DNA from: Dinoroseobacter sp.
Lineage (GTDB): Bacteria > Pseudomonadota > Alphaproteobacteria > Rhodobacterales > Rhodobacteraceae
NCBI GenBank assembly: GCA_017643385.1
Contig: JAEPNN010000008.1
Span: 62,001 to 126,000 of the forward strand
Direction of reading: 5' to 3'
DNA length: 64,000 nucleotides
Made by a program: the position numbers and the translations under genes
Shown here: piece by piece, positions 47,975 to 56,267 of the stretch
Layout of the letters: every line of letters begins with the position of its first letter
Position numbering within the stretch: position 1 is the stretch's first letter
Notes under the pieces: model-generated
What the model saw: only the letters and a program-made list of their open reading frames with translations
What the model was told of the DNA's origin: nothing
The model's database searches: none

Positions 47975-50212
47975 TTGCGAAGTCTGACGGCACGCGCCCT
48001 GCGAACAAATTTTGCGCGCATGCGCTCGCAAAGACGCTACGAAGCGTTTGCGACCTTCGTTTTGGTAGGCCTTGGCCCTATTTTGGCGCTTGCGACATTC
48101 GCTGTTTTAGGGCCGCTTGACCAAGGCGTGAGCTCCAATGTGCTGCGGTTCGTGATTCTCGCCGATCTGATCTACATCCTCGTGATTGCAACGCTGGTTT
48201 TGCAGCGCGTGGCTAAAATGATAGCGGCGCGTCGTGCACGATCTGCAGGGTCGCGTCTACATTTGCGTCTGACAGGGGTCTTTGCCGCCGTTGCCTTGGT
48301 ACCGACCGTTCTGGTCGCTGTCTTCGCGATGATAACCGTCAATTTTGGACTGGAAGGATGGTTTTCGGAACGCGTGCAACGGGTGGTTGGGACATCGCTG
48401 TCTGCGGCAGAGGCGTATGAAGGTGAGCAGAGACGTTCCATTATTCAGGATGCAGAGGCGCTCGCCGGTGCGCTCGATCTGGCCGGACAAGCGAGTGCTT
48501 TCCTCAGTGATGGCGACCTGCGTCAGATGCTAACGCAAGGCCAAAGTCGCATTCAGCGCGGTCTTCGTGAGGCATATCTTGTTGATAGTTCTGGCACATT
48601 GCGTGTGCGGGGTGAGCGCAGCTACCTCTTTGATTTTGAAACACCGACGACAGATGAAATCGAACGTGCGCTAGCTGGCGAAACCGTTCTCATTCAGGAT
48701 TGGGTGAATGACGAGTTTCGCGTGCTGATAGCGCTTTCAGCCTTTGTTGACAGACTGCTTTATGTCAGCCGGGAAGTGGATGGTGAGATCCTAACACTTT
48801 TGGATGAAACGCAAGAAACAATCGCCTTTTATCAACAGCTTGAGAGCGAACGCGGTCGCCTTCTTTTTGAGTTCGGACTTCTATATCTCGGCTTTGCGGT
48901 TATCCTTATTCTTGCAGCGATCTGGCTCGGGTTGTGGTTTGCGGAACGTCTTGCCAGACCAATCGGTCGTTTGGCGGGGGCAGCACAACGCGTTGGGGCA
49001 GGGGATTTCAATGCGAAAGTGGCTGTGGGCGCCTCAGATGACGAGGTGACGATGCTGGGCCGGTCGTTCAACCAAATGACCACACAGCTCAATGCACAGC
49101 GCGAAGCGTTGATGTCGAACACAAGGGAACTGGAAGAGCGTCAGCGCCTGATCGATAGCGTTCTGGGTTCGGTGACGGCGGGCGTCATTGGGCTTGATGC
49201 AGAAGGTAAAATCGATTTCGTGAACACATCTGCACACAAGTTGCTTCACCTGGGTCGTGAGATGCTGCATGGCAAGCCGCTGGAAGATCACGTGCCTGAA
49301 TTCACCGATCTCTTTAAAACGCTTCAAATGGGTCGTCGGAACACGGCCCAAGAAGAATTGCGTGTCACCCGGCGCGGACAGACGGAGTCGCTTCTGGTGC
49401 GCATGGCGCGACGTTTGAATACAGATGGGTCGGTCGAAGGGACGGTTATCGCCTTTGATGACGTCACTGACCTTGTATCCGCACAGCGCATGGCCGCGTG
49501 GGGGGATGTGGCGCGCCGTATTGCGCATGAGATCAAGAATCCGCTGACCCCCATCCAGCTGTCTGCAGAGCGCTTGAAACGTAAGTTTACGCCCGTGGTC
49601 GGTGATCAGGCAGAAGCGCTGGCCGAACTGACAGGAGTGATTGTTCGTCAGACTGGAGATTTACGTCGCATCGTTGACGAGTTCTCAAAGTTTGCCCGCA
49701 TGCCAGAACCTGAGAGGCGCAATATAGATCTTGTGGAACTCGTCCGGGACGCAGTCGTTTTGCAACAATCAGGCCAGGTCGGCGTGAACATATTGTCTGA
49801 TTTCCCGAGCGACGCCCTGATGGCCGATCTGGATTCCACACTTATGGGGCAGGCTCTCACAAACTTAATAAAGAATGCCGGAGAAGCTATTGAAACGCGG
49901 CAGGAAAAGAGTGGAGAGGACTTTCAGCCTGAAATTCGCGTGAGCGTATCTGCGTCTAATGACTCGTTGGTTGTTACGATTTCTGACAATGGCATTGGTT
50001 TGCCTGACGATGTCGCGTCGCTCTTTGAGCCATACGTAACCACACGAGATAAAGGCACCGGCCTTGGCCTGCCGATTGTCCGCAAAATTATCGAAGAACA
50101 TGACGGCACTTTGATGTTGTCTGCCGCCGAGCCATTTGCGCCTGCTACCCATCGTGGGGCAATGGCAAAGATAACGCTGCCACTCCCCCCCGACCAAAGT
50201 GCAGCAGCCTGA
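47975..50212 (+). CDS. ntrY: Membrane-bound sensor kinase NtrY
   Basis: 745 residues. Three N-terminal hydrophobic spans (about 25-125), an extracytoplasmic domain, a fourth span near 300-325, then HAMP, PAS (about 385-490) and kinase domains with H-box [20 protein letters not shown] (about 510), N-box L-T-N-L-I-K-N-A-G-E-A and G-box G-T-G-L-G-L-P-I-V. It partners with NtrX in redox/nitrogen signalling. TTG 47975 has GGGG upstream; ATG 48020 is an alternative start. Confidence 0.94.
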   Translation: MRSLTARALRTNFARMRSQRRYEAFATFVLVGLGPILALATFAVLGPLDQGVSSNVLRFVILADLIYILVIATLVLQRVAKMIAARRARSAGSRLHLRLTGVFAAVALVPTVLVAVFAMITVNFGLEGWFSERVQRVVGTSLSAAEAYEGEQRRSIIQDAEALAGALDLAGQASAFLSDGDLRQMLTQGQSRIQRGLREAYLVDSSGTLRVRGERSYLFDFETPTTDEIERALAGETVLIQDWVNDEFRVLIALSAFVDRLLYVSREVDGEILTLLDETQETIAFYQQLESERGRLLFEFGLLYLGFAVILILAAIWLGLWFAERLARPIGRLAGAAQRVGAGDFNAKVAVGASDDEVTMLGRSFNQMTTQLNAQREALMSNTRELEERQRLIDSVLGSVTAGVIGLDAEGKIDFVNTSAHKLLHLGREMLHGKPLEDHVPEFTDLFKTLQMGRRNTAQEELRVTRRGQTESLLVRMARRLNTDGSVEGTVIAFDDVTDLVSAQRMAAWGDVARRIAHEIKNPLTPIQLSAERLKRKFTPVVGDQAEALAELTGVIVRQTGDLRRIVDEFSKFARMPEPERRNIDLVELVRDAVVLQQSGQVGVNILSDFPSDALMADLDSTLMGQALTNLIKNAGEAIETRQEKSGEDFQPEIRVSVSASNDSLVVTISDNGIGLPDDVASLFEPYVTTRDKGTGLGLPIVRKIIEEHDGTLMLSAAEPFAPATHRGAMAKITLPLPPDQSAAA

Positions 50213-50236
50213 CGTTAGTAGAGAGAATTCAACGCG

Positions 50237-51658
50237 ATGAGCGACATACTTATTGTAGATGATGAAAAAGACATTCGTGTTCTGATCGCGGATATTTTGC
50301 GCGATGAAGGGTATGCAACGCGACTGGCGGCAAACTCGCAAGAATGCATGGCGGAGGTCACAAGTAATCCGCCGGGTCTGATGATCCTCGATATTTGGCT
50401 TAAAGACAGCGCGATGGATGGGATAGATATCCTCAAGACCGTCAAGCGAGATCGGCCAGAGATCCCGATCGTCATTATATCTGGACATGGCAACATTGAG
50501 ATTGCTGTCGCTGCGATAAAGCAGGGTGCTTACGACTTTATCGCCAAGCCGTTCAATATTGACCAACTGCTTGTTGTTATTCGTCGTGCAATGGAAACCG
50601 CTAAGCTGCGCCGTGAGAACGTTAGTCTGCGCCAGCAAGGCAGTGGTATGAATGATATGGTCGGATCAGCTCCGGCCTTTAAGGCGCTGAAAAGCAACCT
50701 TGATAAGGTGACGCGATCTAATGGTCGTGTCATGCTAACGGGGCATGGTGGGTGCGGGAAAGAGCTGGCTGCGCGGTACATACACGCACATTCTGACAGA
50801 GCTGAAGCGCCTTTTGTGACTGTGAATTCTGCCGCAATTCATCCTGAGCATATGGAAGAGGTGCTCTTTGGCCGCGAGCGCAGCGATCGCAGCATTGAGC
50901 CGGGCCTTTTGGAGCAAGCCAATGGTGGCGTGATCTACTTTGACGAGGTGGCGGAGATGCCACTCGGGACGCAGGCCAAGATTTTACGTGTACTGGTTGA
51001 CCAGAAATTTCAACGCGTTGGCGGCGCATCCCTGGTGCAAGTTGATTTACGTGTGATTTCTTCCACAACGCGAGATTTGCAAGCGGAAATAGCCGCAGGA
51101 CGGTTCCGCGAAGAGCTGTTCCATAGGTTGAATGTGGTCCCAATGCCGGTGCCAAGTCTGGGAGAGAGAAGAGAAGATATCCCTTTGCTTGCAGACCACT
51201 TCATTGAAGAGTTGAACCAGTCACAAGGTCTTCCAATGCGACGTCTCAGCGAGGATGCCGTGGCGCTCTTGCAAACGATGGAGTGGCCGGGAAACGTCCG
51301 ACAGCTGAAAAATGTTATCGAACGCGTTCTTATTCTGGGTGGGGAGGCTGAAGAGATTACGGCAAGTGAACTTCCCGGAACTTCTGAGGCGAGCGAAGAG
51401 ACAGGCCAGGCGCTTGTGACAGGCGCCTTAGCGGCCCTGCCGCTGCGAGAGGCGCGTGAGCTTTTTGAGCGTGAATATTTGATGACACAAATCAATCGGT
51501 TTGGCGGCAACATCTCACGCACGGCAAATTTCGTTGGGATGGAGCGCAGTGCCCTTCATCGCAAGCTAAAGTCTCTTGGTGTGGTCACAAGCGCCAAGTC
51601 AGGCGCACGAGTGGCGCAGATCGCAGATGAAGTGGGTGCTGATGACGCCACTGATTGA
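50237..51658 (+). CDS. ntrX: Response regulator NtrX, without GAFTGA
   Basis: 473 residues. Receiver domain (Asp in MILDIWLKDS, about residue 53), AAA+ domain and Fis-type helix-turn-helix (G-N-I-S-R-T-A-N-F-V-G-M-E-R-S-A-L-H-R). The Walker A position reads GHGGCGKELAARY and the sigma54-contact loop is replaced by V-L-F-G-R-E-R-S-D-R-S-I-E-P-G, with no GAFTGA. It therefore probably does not act with sigma54 in the classical way. It lies 24 bp after ntrY and 57 bp before trkA. Confidence 0.94.
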   Translation: MSDILIVDDEKDIRVLIADILRDEGYATRLAANSQECMAEVTSNPPGLMILDIWLKDSAMDGIDILKTVKRDRPEIPIVIISGHGNIEIAVAAIKQGAYDFIAKPFNIDQLLVVIRRAMETAKLRRENVSLRQQGSGMNDMVGSAPAFKALKSNLDKVTRSNGRVMLTGHGGCGKELAARYIHAHSDRAEAPFVTVNSAAIHPEHMEEVLFGRERSDRSIEPGLLEQANGGVIYFDEVAEMPLGTQAKILRVLVDQKFQRVGGASLVQVDLRVISSTTRDLQAEIAAGRFREELFHRLNVVPMPVPSLGERREDIPLLADHFIEELNQSQGLPMRRLSEDAVALLQTMEWPGNVRQLKNVIERVLILGGEAEEITASELPGTSEASEETGQALVTGALAALPLREARELFEREYLMTQINRFGGNISRTANFVGMERSALHRKLKSLGVVTSAKSGARVAQIADEVGADDATD

Positions 51659-51715
51659 CGCCCATGAGTGGCTCTGTCACCAAGTGCGGGTGCGAGACGG
51701 GCGCGGAGGCCCATT

Positions 51716-53092
51716 ATGAAGGTCATTATCTGCGGAGCAGGTCAGGTCGGCTGGCAAATCGCGCGTCATCTCAGTGGTGAACGCAATGACGTCACAGTTG
51801 TCGACAGCAAGCCAGATCTTGTGCGCCGTGCCACCGAGTCGCTTGATGTGCAGGGTCTGACCGGTTTTGCGTCTTACCCGGATGTGTTGGAAGCGGCCGG
51901 CGCGCGCGATGCTGAGATGATTATCGCGGCTACCCATTCCGATGAAGTGAATATGGTCGTGTGCCAGATTGCGCATTCTGTTTTTGGGGTTCCGCGCAAG
52001 ATCGCCCGATTGCGCGCGCAACCTTACCTTAATGCGATCTACAGCGATCTTTACCGTCGCGATCATTTGCCGATTGATGTTGTGATCAGTCCGGAACGTG
52101 AGGTTGCTGAGGCGGCACTTCAACGCTTGTCTGCGCCGTCAACATTTGACTCCGAGAGCTTTCTCGAAGGCCGCGTCAGATTGTTGGGGATGGTTCTGGA
52201 AGAAGACTGTCCGGTGTTGATGACGCCATTGCGTCAGTTGAGTGATCTGTTTTCCACCTTGCGTAGCATCGTGGTTGGTGTGCGCCGGGACGGTATTTTG
52301 TTCGCGCCAGAGCCGGGTGACCAACTTTATGCGGATGATCAGATTTACGTCATTACACCGCGCGAGGACGTAAACAGAACGCTTGAAATATTTGGAAAAG
52401 CAACAAAAAAACAAAGTCGCATCGTGATTGTCGGTGGCGGTAATGTTGGGTTGGCTGTTGCGAAACGTCTTGAAGCGCGTACGGACCGCGTACGTGTCAA
52501 AATGATCGAACGGGACCGTGCGACGGCTGAAATTGCAGCAGATGCATTGGAGCGGACGATTGTTCTTAACGGCGATGGTTTGGACATGGAGCTTCTTACG
52601 GAGGCCAACATCGAGCGTGCAGATGCTGTGCTTGCGGTGACTGATGATGACAAGGTCAATCTTCTCACCGCCGTGCGCGGCAAGGCAGCCGGGTCAGCGA
52701 TGACGATTGCGCTTCTGAATGATCCAAGTTTGGTGCCACTGCTGGGACCGCTCAACATTGATGCCTATATCAACCCGCGCTCCACAACCGTGAGCTCCAT
52801 CCTTCGGCACGTTCGTCACGGACGGGTGCGGGGCGTATACTCCCTTGGAGACGCGGAAGCCGAAGTTATCGAGGCACAGGTTCTTTCGACCATGCCCATG
52901 GCCGGCAAAGAAGTGCGCGATATCGATTTCCCGGAAGGTGTGCTGGTCGGTGCAATTGCGAGGGGCGACAAAGTTCTAAAGCCCACCGGAAGCCTGCGCG
53001 TGCTGGAAGGGGATGTACTGGTCTTGTTCAGCCTTGCTGCCGATGTTCCGGAAGTTGAACGTCTGCTTCAAGTTTCAATCGACTTTTTCTGA
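51716..53092 (+). CDS. trkA: Trk potassium-uptake regulatory subunit TrkA
   Basis: 458 residues. A cytoplasmic ring protein that gates TrkH. Two NAD-binding RCK-N halves start at KVIICGAGQVGWQIARHL (residue 2) and R-I-V-I-V-G-G-G-N-V-G-L-A-V-A (about 233), each followed by an RCK-C domain. ATG 51716 begins at the first nucleotide fold, preceded by GCGGAGG. Its stop overlaps the trkH start by 1 bp. Confidence 0.95.
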   Translation: MKVIICGAGQVGWQIARHLSGERNDVTVVDSKPDLVRRATESLDVQGLTGFASYPDVLEAAGARDAEMIIAATHSDEVNMVVCQIAHSVFGVPRKIARLRAQPYLNAIYSDLYRRDHLPIDVVISPEREVAEAALQRLSAPSTFDSESFLEGRVRLLGMVLEEDCPVLMTPLRQLSDLFSTLRSIVVGVRRDGILFAPEPGDQLYADDQIYVITPREDVNRTLEIFGKATKKQSRIVIVGGGNVGLAVAKRLEARTDRVRVKMIERDRATAEIAADALERTIVLNGDGLDMELLTEANIERADAVLAVTDDDKVNLLTAVRGKAAGSAMTIALLNDPSLVPLLGPLNIDAYINPRSTTVSSILRHVRHGRVRGVYSLGDAEAEVIEAQVLSTMPMAGKEVRDIDFPEGVLVGAIARGDKVLKPTGSLRVLEGDVLVLFSLAADVPEVERLLQVSIDFF

Positions 53093-54600
53093 TGCACGCG
53101 CTGTCGCGACTGCCGCTGTTCGTGCTGTTGGCGGGGATCGGTGCGCTTGCGATGTTTGTGCCAGCGACTGTTGCGTGGTCCGGCGATGATCTCGAGACCG
53201 CGCGTCCGTTTTTTTATGGCGCAGTCCTTTTCTTGATGATCACCGCAATTGTTGGTCTGGCAACGGCCCGGTATGTTCCTGAAAGCGGTACACGACCACA
53301 ACTTTTCGCGCTTATTGCGGCTTTAACCGTCTTACCTGTGATGCTGGCTGTTCCCTTTGCCGAGGCTGTCCCAAACGCTAGGTTCCTAAATGTCTATGCA
53401 GAAATGGTCTCGGCTCTGACGACCACTGGGGCTGCGTTTTTTGAGCCAGAGCGTCTGCCATATGCCGTGCACGTCTGGCGCGCTCAGGTGGCCTGGATGG
53501 GTGGGTTTCTGATCTGGGTGACAGGGTTTGCAATACTTGCGCCGATGATGCTGGGAGGATTTGAAGTAACCTCTGTTCAGGAAGCCGGCACTGGTGCCAT
53601 GCGGCGCGATGTGAATGATGATTTGGAACCCAGCGCACGACTTCTGCGCTACACAGCGCGTTTGTTGCCTATCTATGGGGGGCTCACCACGGTATTGTGG
53701 TTGCTTCTTGTTCTGGCGGGCGATCCTCCATCGGTGGGTGCAATTCATGCAATGTCCACAATTGCGACCAGCGGAATAACAGCCTTGCCGTCTTTTTCAG
53801 ATGCGCCCTCTGCCTGGGTTGGCGAAGTGGTGATCCTGCTTTTCTTCGTATTCGCACTCACACGTAGAAGCTTTCTTGGAGGGTTTTCGGCGCCCATGTG
53901 GACGCAATTCGCGCAGGACAGAGAATTGCGATTGGCAATATTGCTAATCATAAGCTTACCATCCCTTCTATTTTTCCGTCATTTCCTTGGCGCTTGGGAC
54001 ATTGATGAAACGCTCGATCCCCGTGCTTTGCCGGCGTTTTGGGGCGGGGTATTCACCGTCGCTTCGTTCTTGACCACCACAGGGTTTGAATCTGGCGATT
54101 GGAATACGGCGCGGGCCTGGTCTGGCCTTGGGACGCCGGGGTTGCTTCTTGCAGGCATGGCCGTGATTGGGGGCGGGGTGGCTACCACTGCAGGCGGAGT
54201 AAAGCTGTTGCGGGTTTATGCCCTTTATAAGCATGGGCTTCGCGAGATGGAGAGATTGGTCCATCCATCTTCAGTGGGTGGCAAAGGCGAGGTCGCCCGC
54301 CGGATTAGACGAGAAGGGGCATCCATCGCATGGGTGTTTTTCATGATCTTCGCGATCTCAATTGCCTTGGTGATGGCAGGGTTGGCGATGGCAGGAACAT
54401 CCTTTGAAGATGCTGTCATTTTGGCTGTAGCGACGCTGTCCACGACGGGGCCTGTGGCGAATATCGCAGGTGAATCGGCAATAAGTTACGCCGCACTTAC
54501 GGACGCTGCAAAACTGGTGGTGTGTGCCGCAATGGTCCTTGGTCGATTGGAAACATTGGCAATTATTGCTCTGCTGAACCCCGATTTCTGGCATAGTTGA
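53092..54600 (+). CDS. trkH: Trk/Ktr potassium-uptake membrane subunit TrkH
   Basis: 502 residues with about ten hydrophobic spans in four pore repeats; filter-like Gly segments appear at T-T-T-G-A-A-F, I-A-T-S-G-I-T, T-T-T-G-F-E-S-G and S-T-T-G-P-V-A. It forms the K+ channel through the inner membrane together with TrkA. It starts directly at the trkA stop. hfq follows after 120 bp. Confidence 0.93.
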   Translation: MHALSRLPLFVLLAGIGALAMFVPATVAWSGDDLETARPFFYGAVLFLMITAIVGLATARYVPESGTRPQLFALIAALTVLPVMLAVPFAEAVPNARFLNVYAEMVSALTTTGAAFFEPERLPYAVHVWRAQVAWMGGFLIWVTGFAILAPMMLGGFEVTSVQEAGTGAMRRDVNDDLEPSARLLRYTARLLPIYGGLTTVLWLLLVLAGDPPSVGAIHAMSTIATSGITALPSFSDAPSAWVGEVVILLFFVFALTRRSFLGGFSAPMWTQFAQDRELRLAILLIISLPSLLFFRHFLGAWDIDETLDPRALPAFWGGVFTVASFLTTTGFESGDWNTARAWSGLGTPGLLLAGMAVIGGGVATTAGGVKLLRVYALYKHGLREMERLVHPSSVGGKGEVARRIRREGASIAWVFFMIFAISIALVMAGLAMAGTSFEDAVILAVATLSTTGPVANIAGESAISYAALTDAAKLVVCAAMVLGRLETLAIIALLNPDFWHS

Positions 54601-54720
54601 GCGTTTATTGCCGCAAAAGCCTGATATTGGCTCTGGAATGATCGGCGCGAAAAGATATTATCCTGCCAAGCACACCCAATGAGAGGTGCGGCGCAAGAGA
54701 CAGGAAAAGGCACCAGACCG

Positions 54721-54954
54721 ATGGCCAACGATAGACAAAACCTGCAAGACGCATTCTTGAACCATGTCCGCAAGACAAAGGTTCCGGTCACGGTGTTTCT
54801 GATCAATGGTGTGAAGTTGCAGGGTGTGATCACGTGGTTTGATAACTTCTGTGTGTTGCTGCGTCGGGATGGTCAAAGCCAGTTGGTGTATAAGCATGCG
54901 ATCTCTACCGTGATGCCGACCCAACCGATCAGCCTATACGAAGGCGAGGACTAA
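54721..54954 (+). CDS. hfq: RNA chaperone Hfq
   Basis: 77 residues, Sm1 and Sm2 motifs intact ([20 protein letters not shown], then V-Y-K-H-A-I-S-T-V). It pairs small RNAs with mRNAs; in diazotrophs the same gene controls nifA. Alphaproteobacterial Hfq proteins lack the long E. coli tail, as here. ATG 54721 is the start of the conserved protein. hflX follows closely. Confidence 0.98.
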   Translation: MANDRQNLQDAFLNHVRKTKVPVTVFLINGVKLQGVITWFDNFCVLLRRDGQSQLVYKHAISTVMPTQPISLYEGED

Positions 54955-55000
54955 CCTGTCTGACTATTACGAGCACGGGCCGCAAGTTACCCGCGGCTGG

Positions 55001-56242
55001 GTGCTGCATCCCGAACTTCTGAATGATCGCCAACGTCGTAACGCTTCGTTCGCGCTCCAAGAGGCCGTATCGTTGGCTGATGCCTTGCCTGGGTTTGAGG
55101 TGCAAGGCTCTGAAATTGTGCGAATTTCAAAACCTCAGCCTGGACATCTTGTTGGTAGCGGCAAGATGGAGGAGCTTGCCGATCGGTTAAAAGCCAACAA
55201 AGTAGAGCTGGTATTGGTCGACGGCCCCCTGACGCCTGTACAGCAGCGCAATTTGGAAAAGGCATGGAAGGTCAAGATACTCGATCGGACTGGCTTGATC
55301 CTTGAAATTTTCGCGGATCGTGCGGCGACACGGGAAGGTGTGCTTCAGGTAGAGCTTGCTGCACTAAGCTATCAGCGGACGCGCCTCGTGCGGTCCTGGA
55401 CCCACCTTGAACGCCAGCGTGGTGGTCTTGGTTTTGTTGGTGGTCCTGGGGAAACACAGATTGAAGCCGACCGTCGCGCAATTGATGACGCGGCAACACG
55501 CATTCGGCGTCAATTGGCGAAAGTGGTCAAAACGCGGGAACTGCACCGTGCAGCGCGCGCGAAAGTGCCGTATCCGATCGTAGCGCTGGTCGGCTACACC
55601 AATGCGGGAAAATCTACGCTTTTCAATCTGTTGACGGGCGCAACTGTCATGGCAAAAGACATGCTGTTCGCCACATTGGACCCCACGATGCGTTCTGTAA
55701 AATTATCCAACGGAACCGACGTGATCTTGTCGGACACCGTTGGCTTCATCTCAGATTTGCCGACTGAGTTGGTCGCGGCGTTTCGTGCGACGCTGGAAGA
55801 AGTGCTTGCTGCGGACTTGATTTGTCATGTTCGCGATATCGCGCATCCTCAAACTGAAGAGCAGGCCGAAGATGTGAAGCAAATCCTTGAGACACTTGGC
55901 GTGAATGAGGGCATCCCGACTATTGAAGTTTGGAACAAAGTCGATTTGTTGGATGAGGGATCGCGAGACAGCGTTCATCAGATTGCCAGTCGACGCGAAG
56001 ATGTCCAGGTGATTTCGGCTGTAAGCGGTGCCGGAATTGACGACCTGGTGGACGCTATCACAACTAAGATTCGACCGCAGTCTGAACAGTCACGCGTGTT
56101 TCTGGGGTGGGCGGACAGCAAACGACGCGCATGGCTGTTTGAAAAGGGACTGGTTCTGGATGAAACGCCTCTTGAAGACGGAGCTGAGTTTCTAGTCGAG
56201 TGGACCGAAGCGCAAAAAGTCGCCTTTGAGACGATGGTTTAA
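55001..56242 (+). CDS. hflX: Ribosome-associated GTPase HflX
   Basis: 413 residues from GTG 55001. It splits stalled or heat-damaged ribosomes. The N-terminal HflX domain contains SGKMEEL and the LVDGPLTPVQQRNLEKAW segment; the glycine-rich linker is RQRGGLGFVGGPGETQIEAD; GTPase motifs are G1 GYTNAGKST (about 201), G3 D-T-V-G-F and G4 N-K-V-D. The frame is open upstream to CTG 54956, and the extra residues (S-D-Y-Y-E-H-G-P-Q-V-T-R-G-W) look coding, so the true start may be that CTG, 2 bp after the hfq stop. Confidence 0.94.
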   Translation: MLHPELLNDRQRRNASFALQEAVSLADALPGFEVQGSEIVRISKPQPGHLVGSGKMEELADRLKANKVELVLVDGPLTPVQQRNLEKAWKVKILDRTGLILEIFADRAATREGVLQVELAALSYQRTRLVRSWTHLERQRGGLGFVGGPGETQIEADRRAIDDAATRIRRQLAKVVKTRELHRAARAKVPYPIVALVGYTNAGKSTLFNLLTGATVMAKDMLFATLDPTMRSVKLSNGTDVILSDTVGFISDLPTELVAAFRATLEEVLAADLICHVRDIAHPQTEEQAEDVKQILETLGVNEGIPTIEVWNKVDLLDEGSRDSVHQIASRREDVQVISAVSGAGIDDLVDAITTKIRPQSEQSRVFLGWADSKRRAWLFEKGLVLDETPLEDGAEFLVEWTEAQKVAFETMV

Positions 56243-56267
56243 GTGCGCCGGAAAGAGCGCTGATTAG

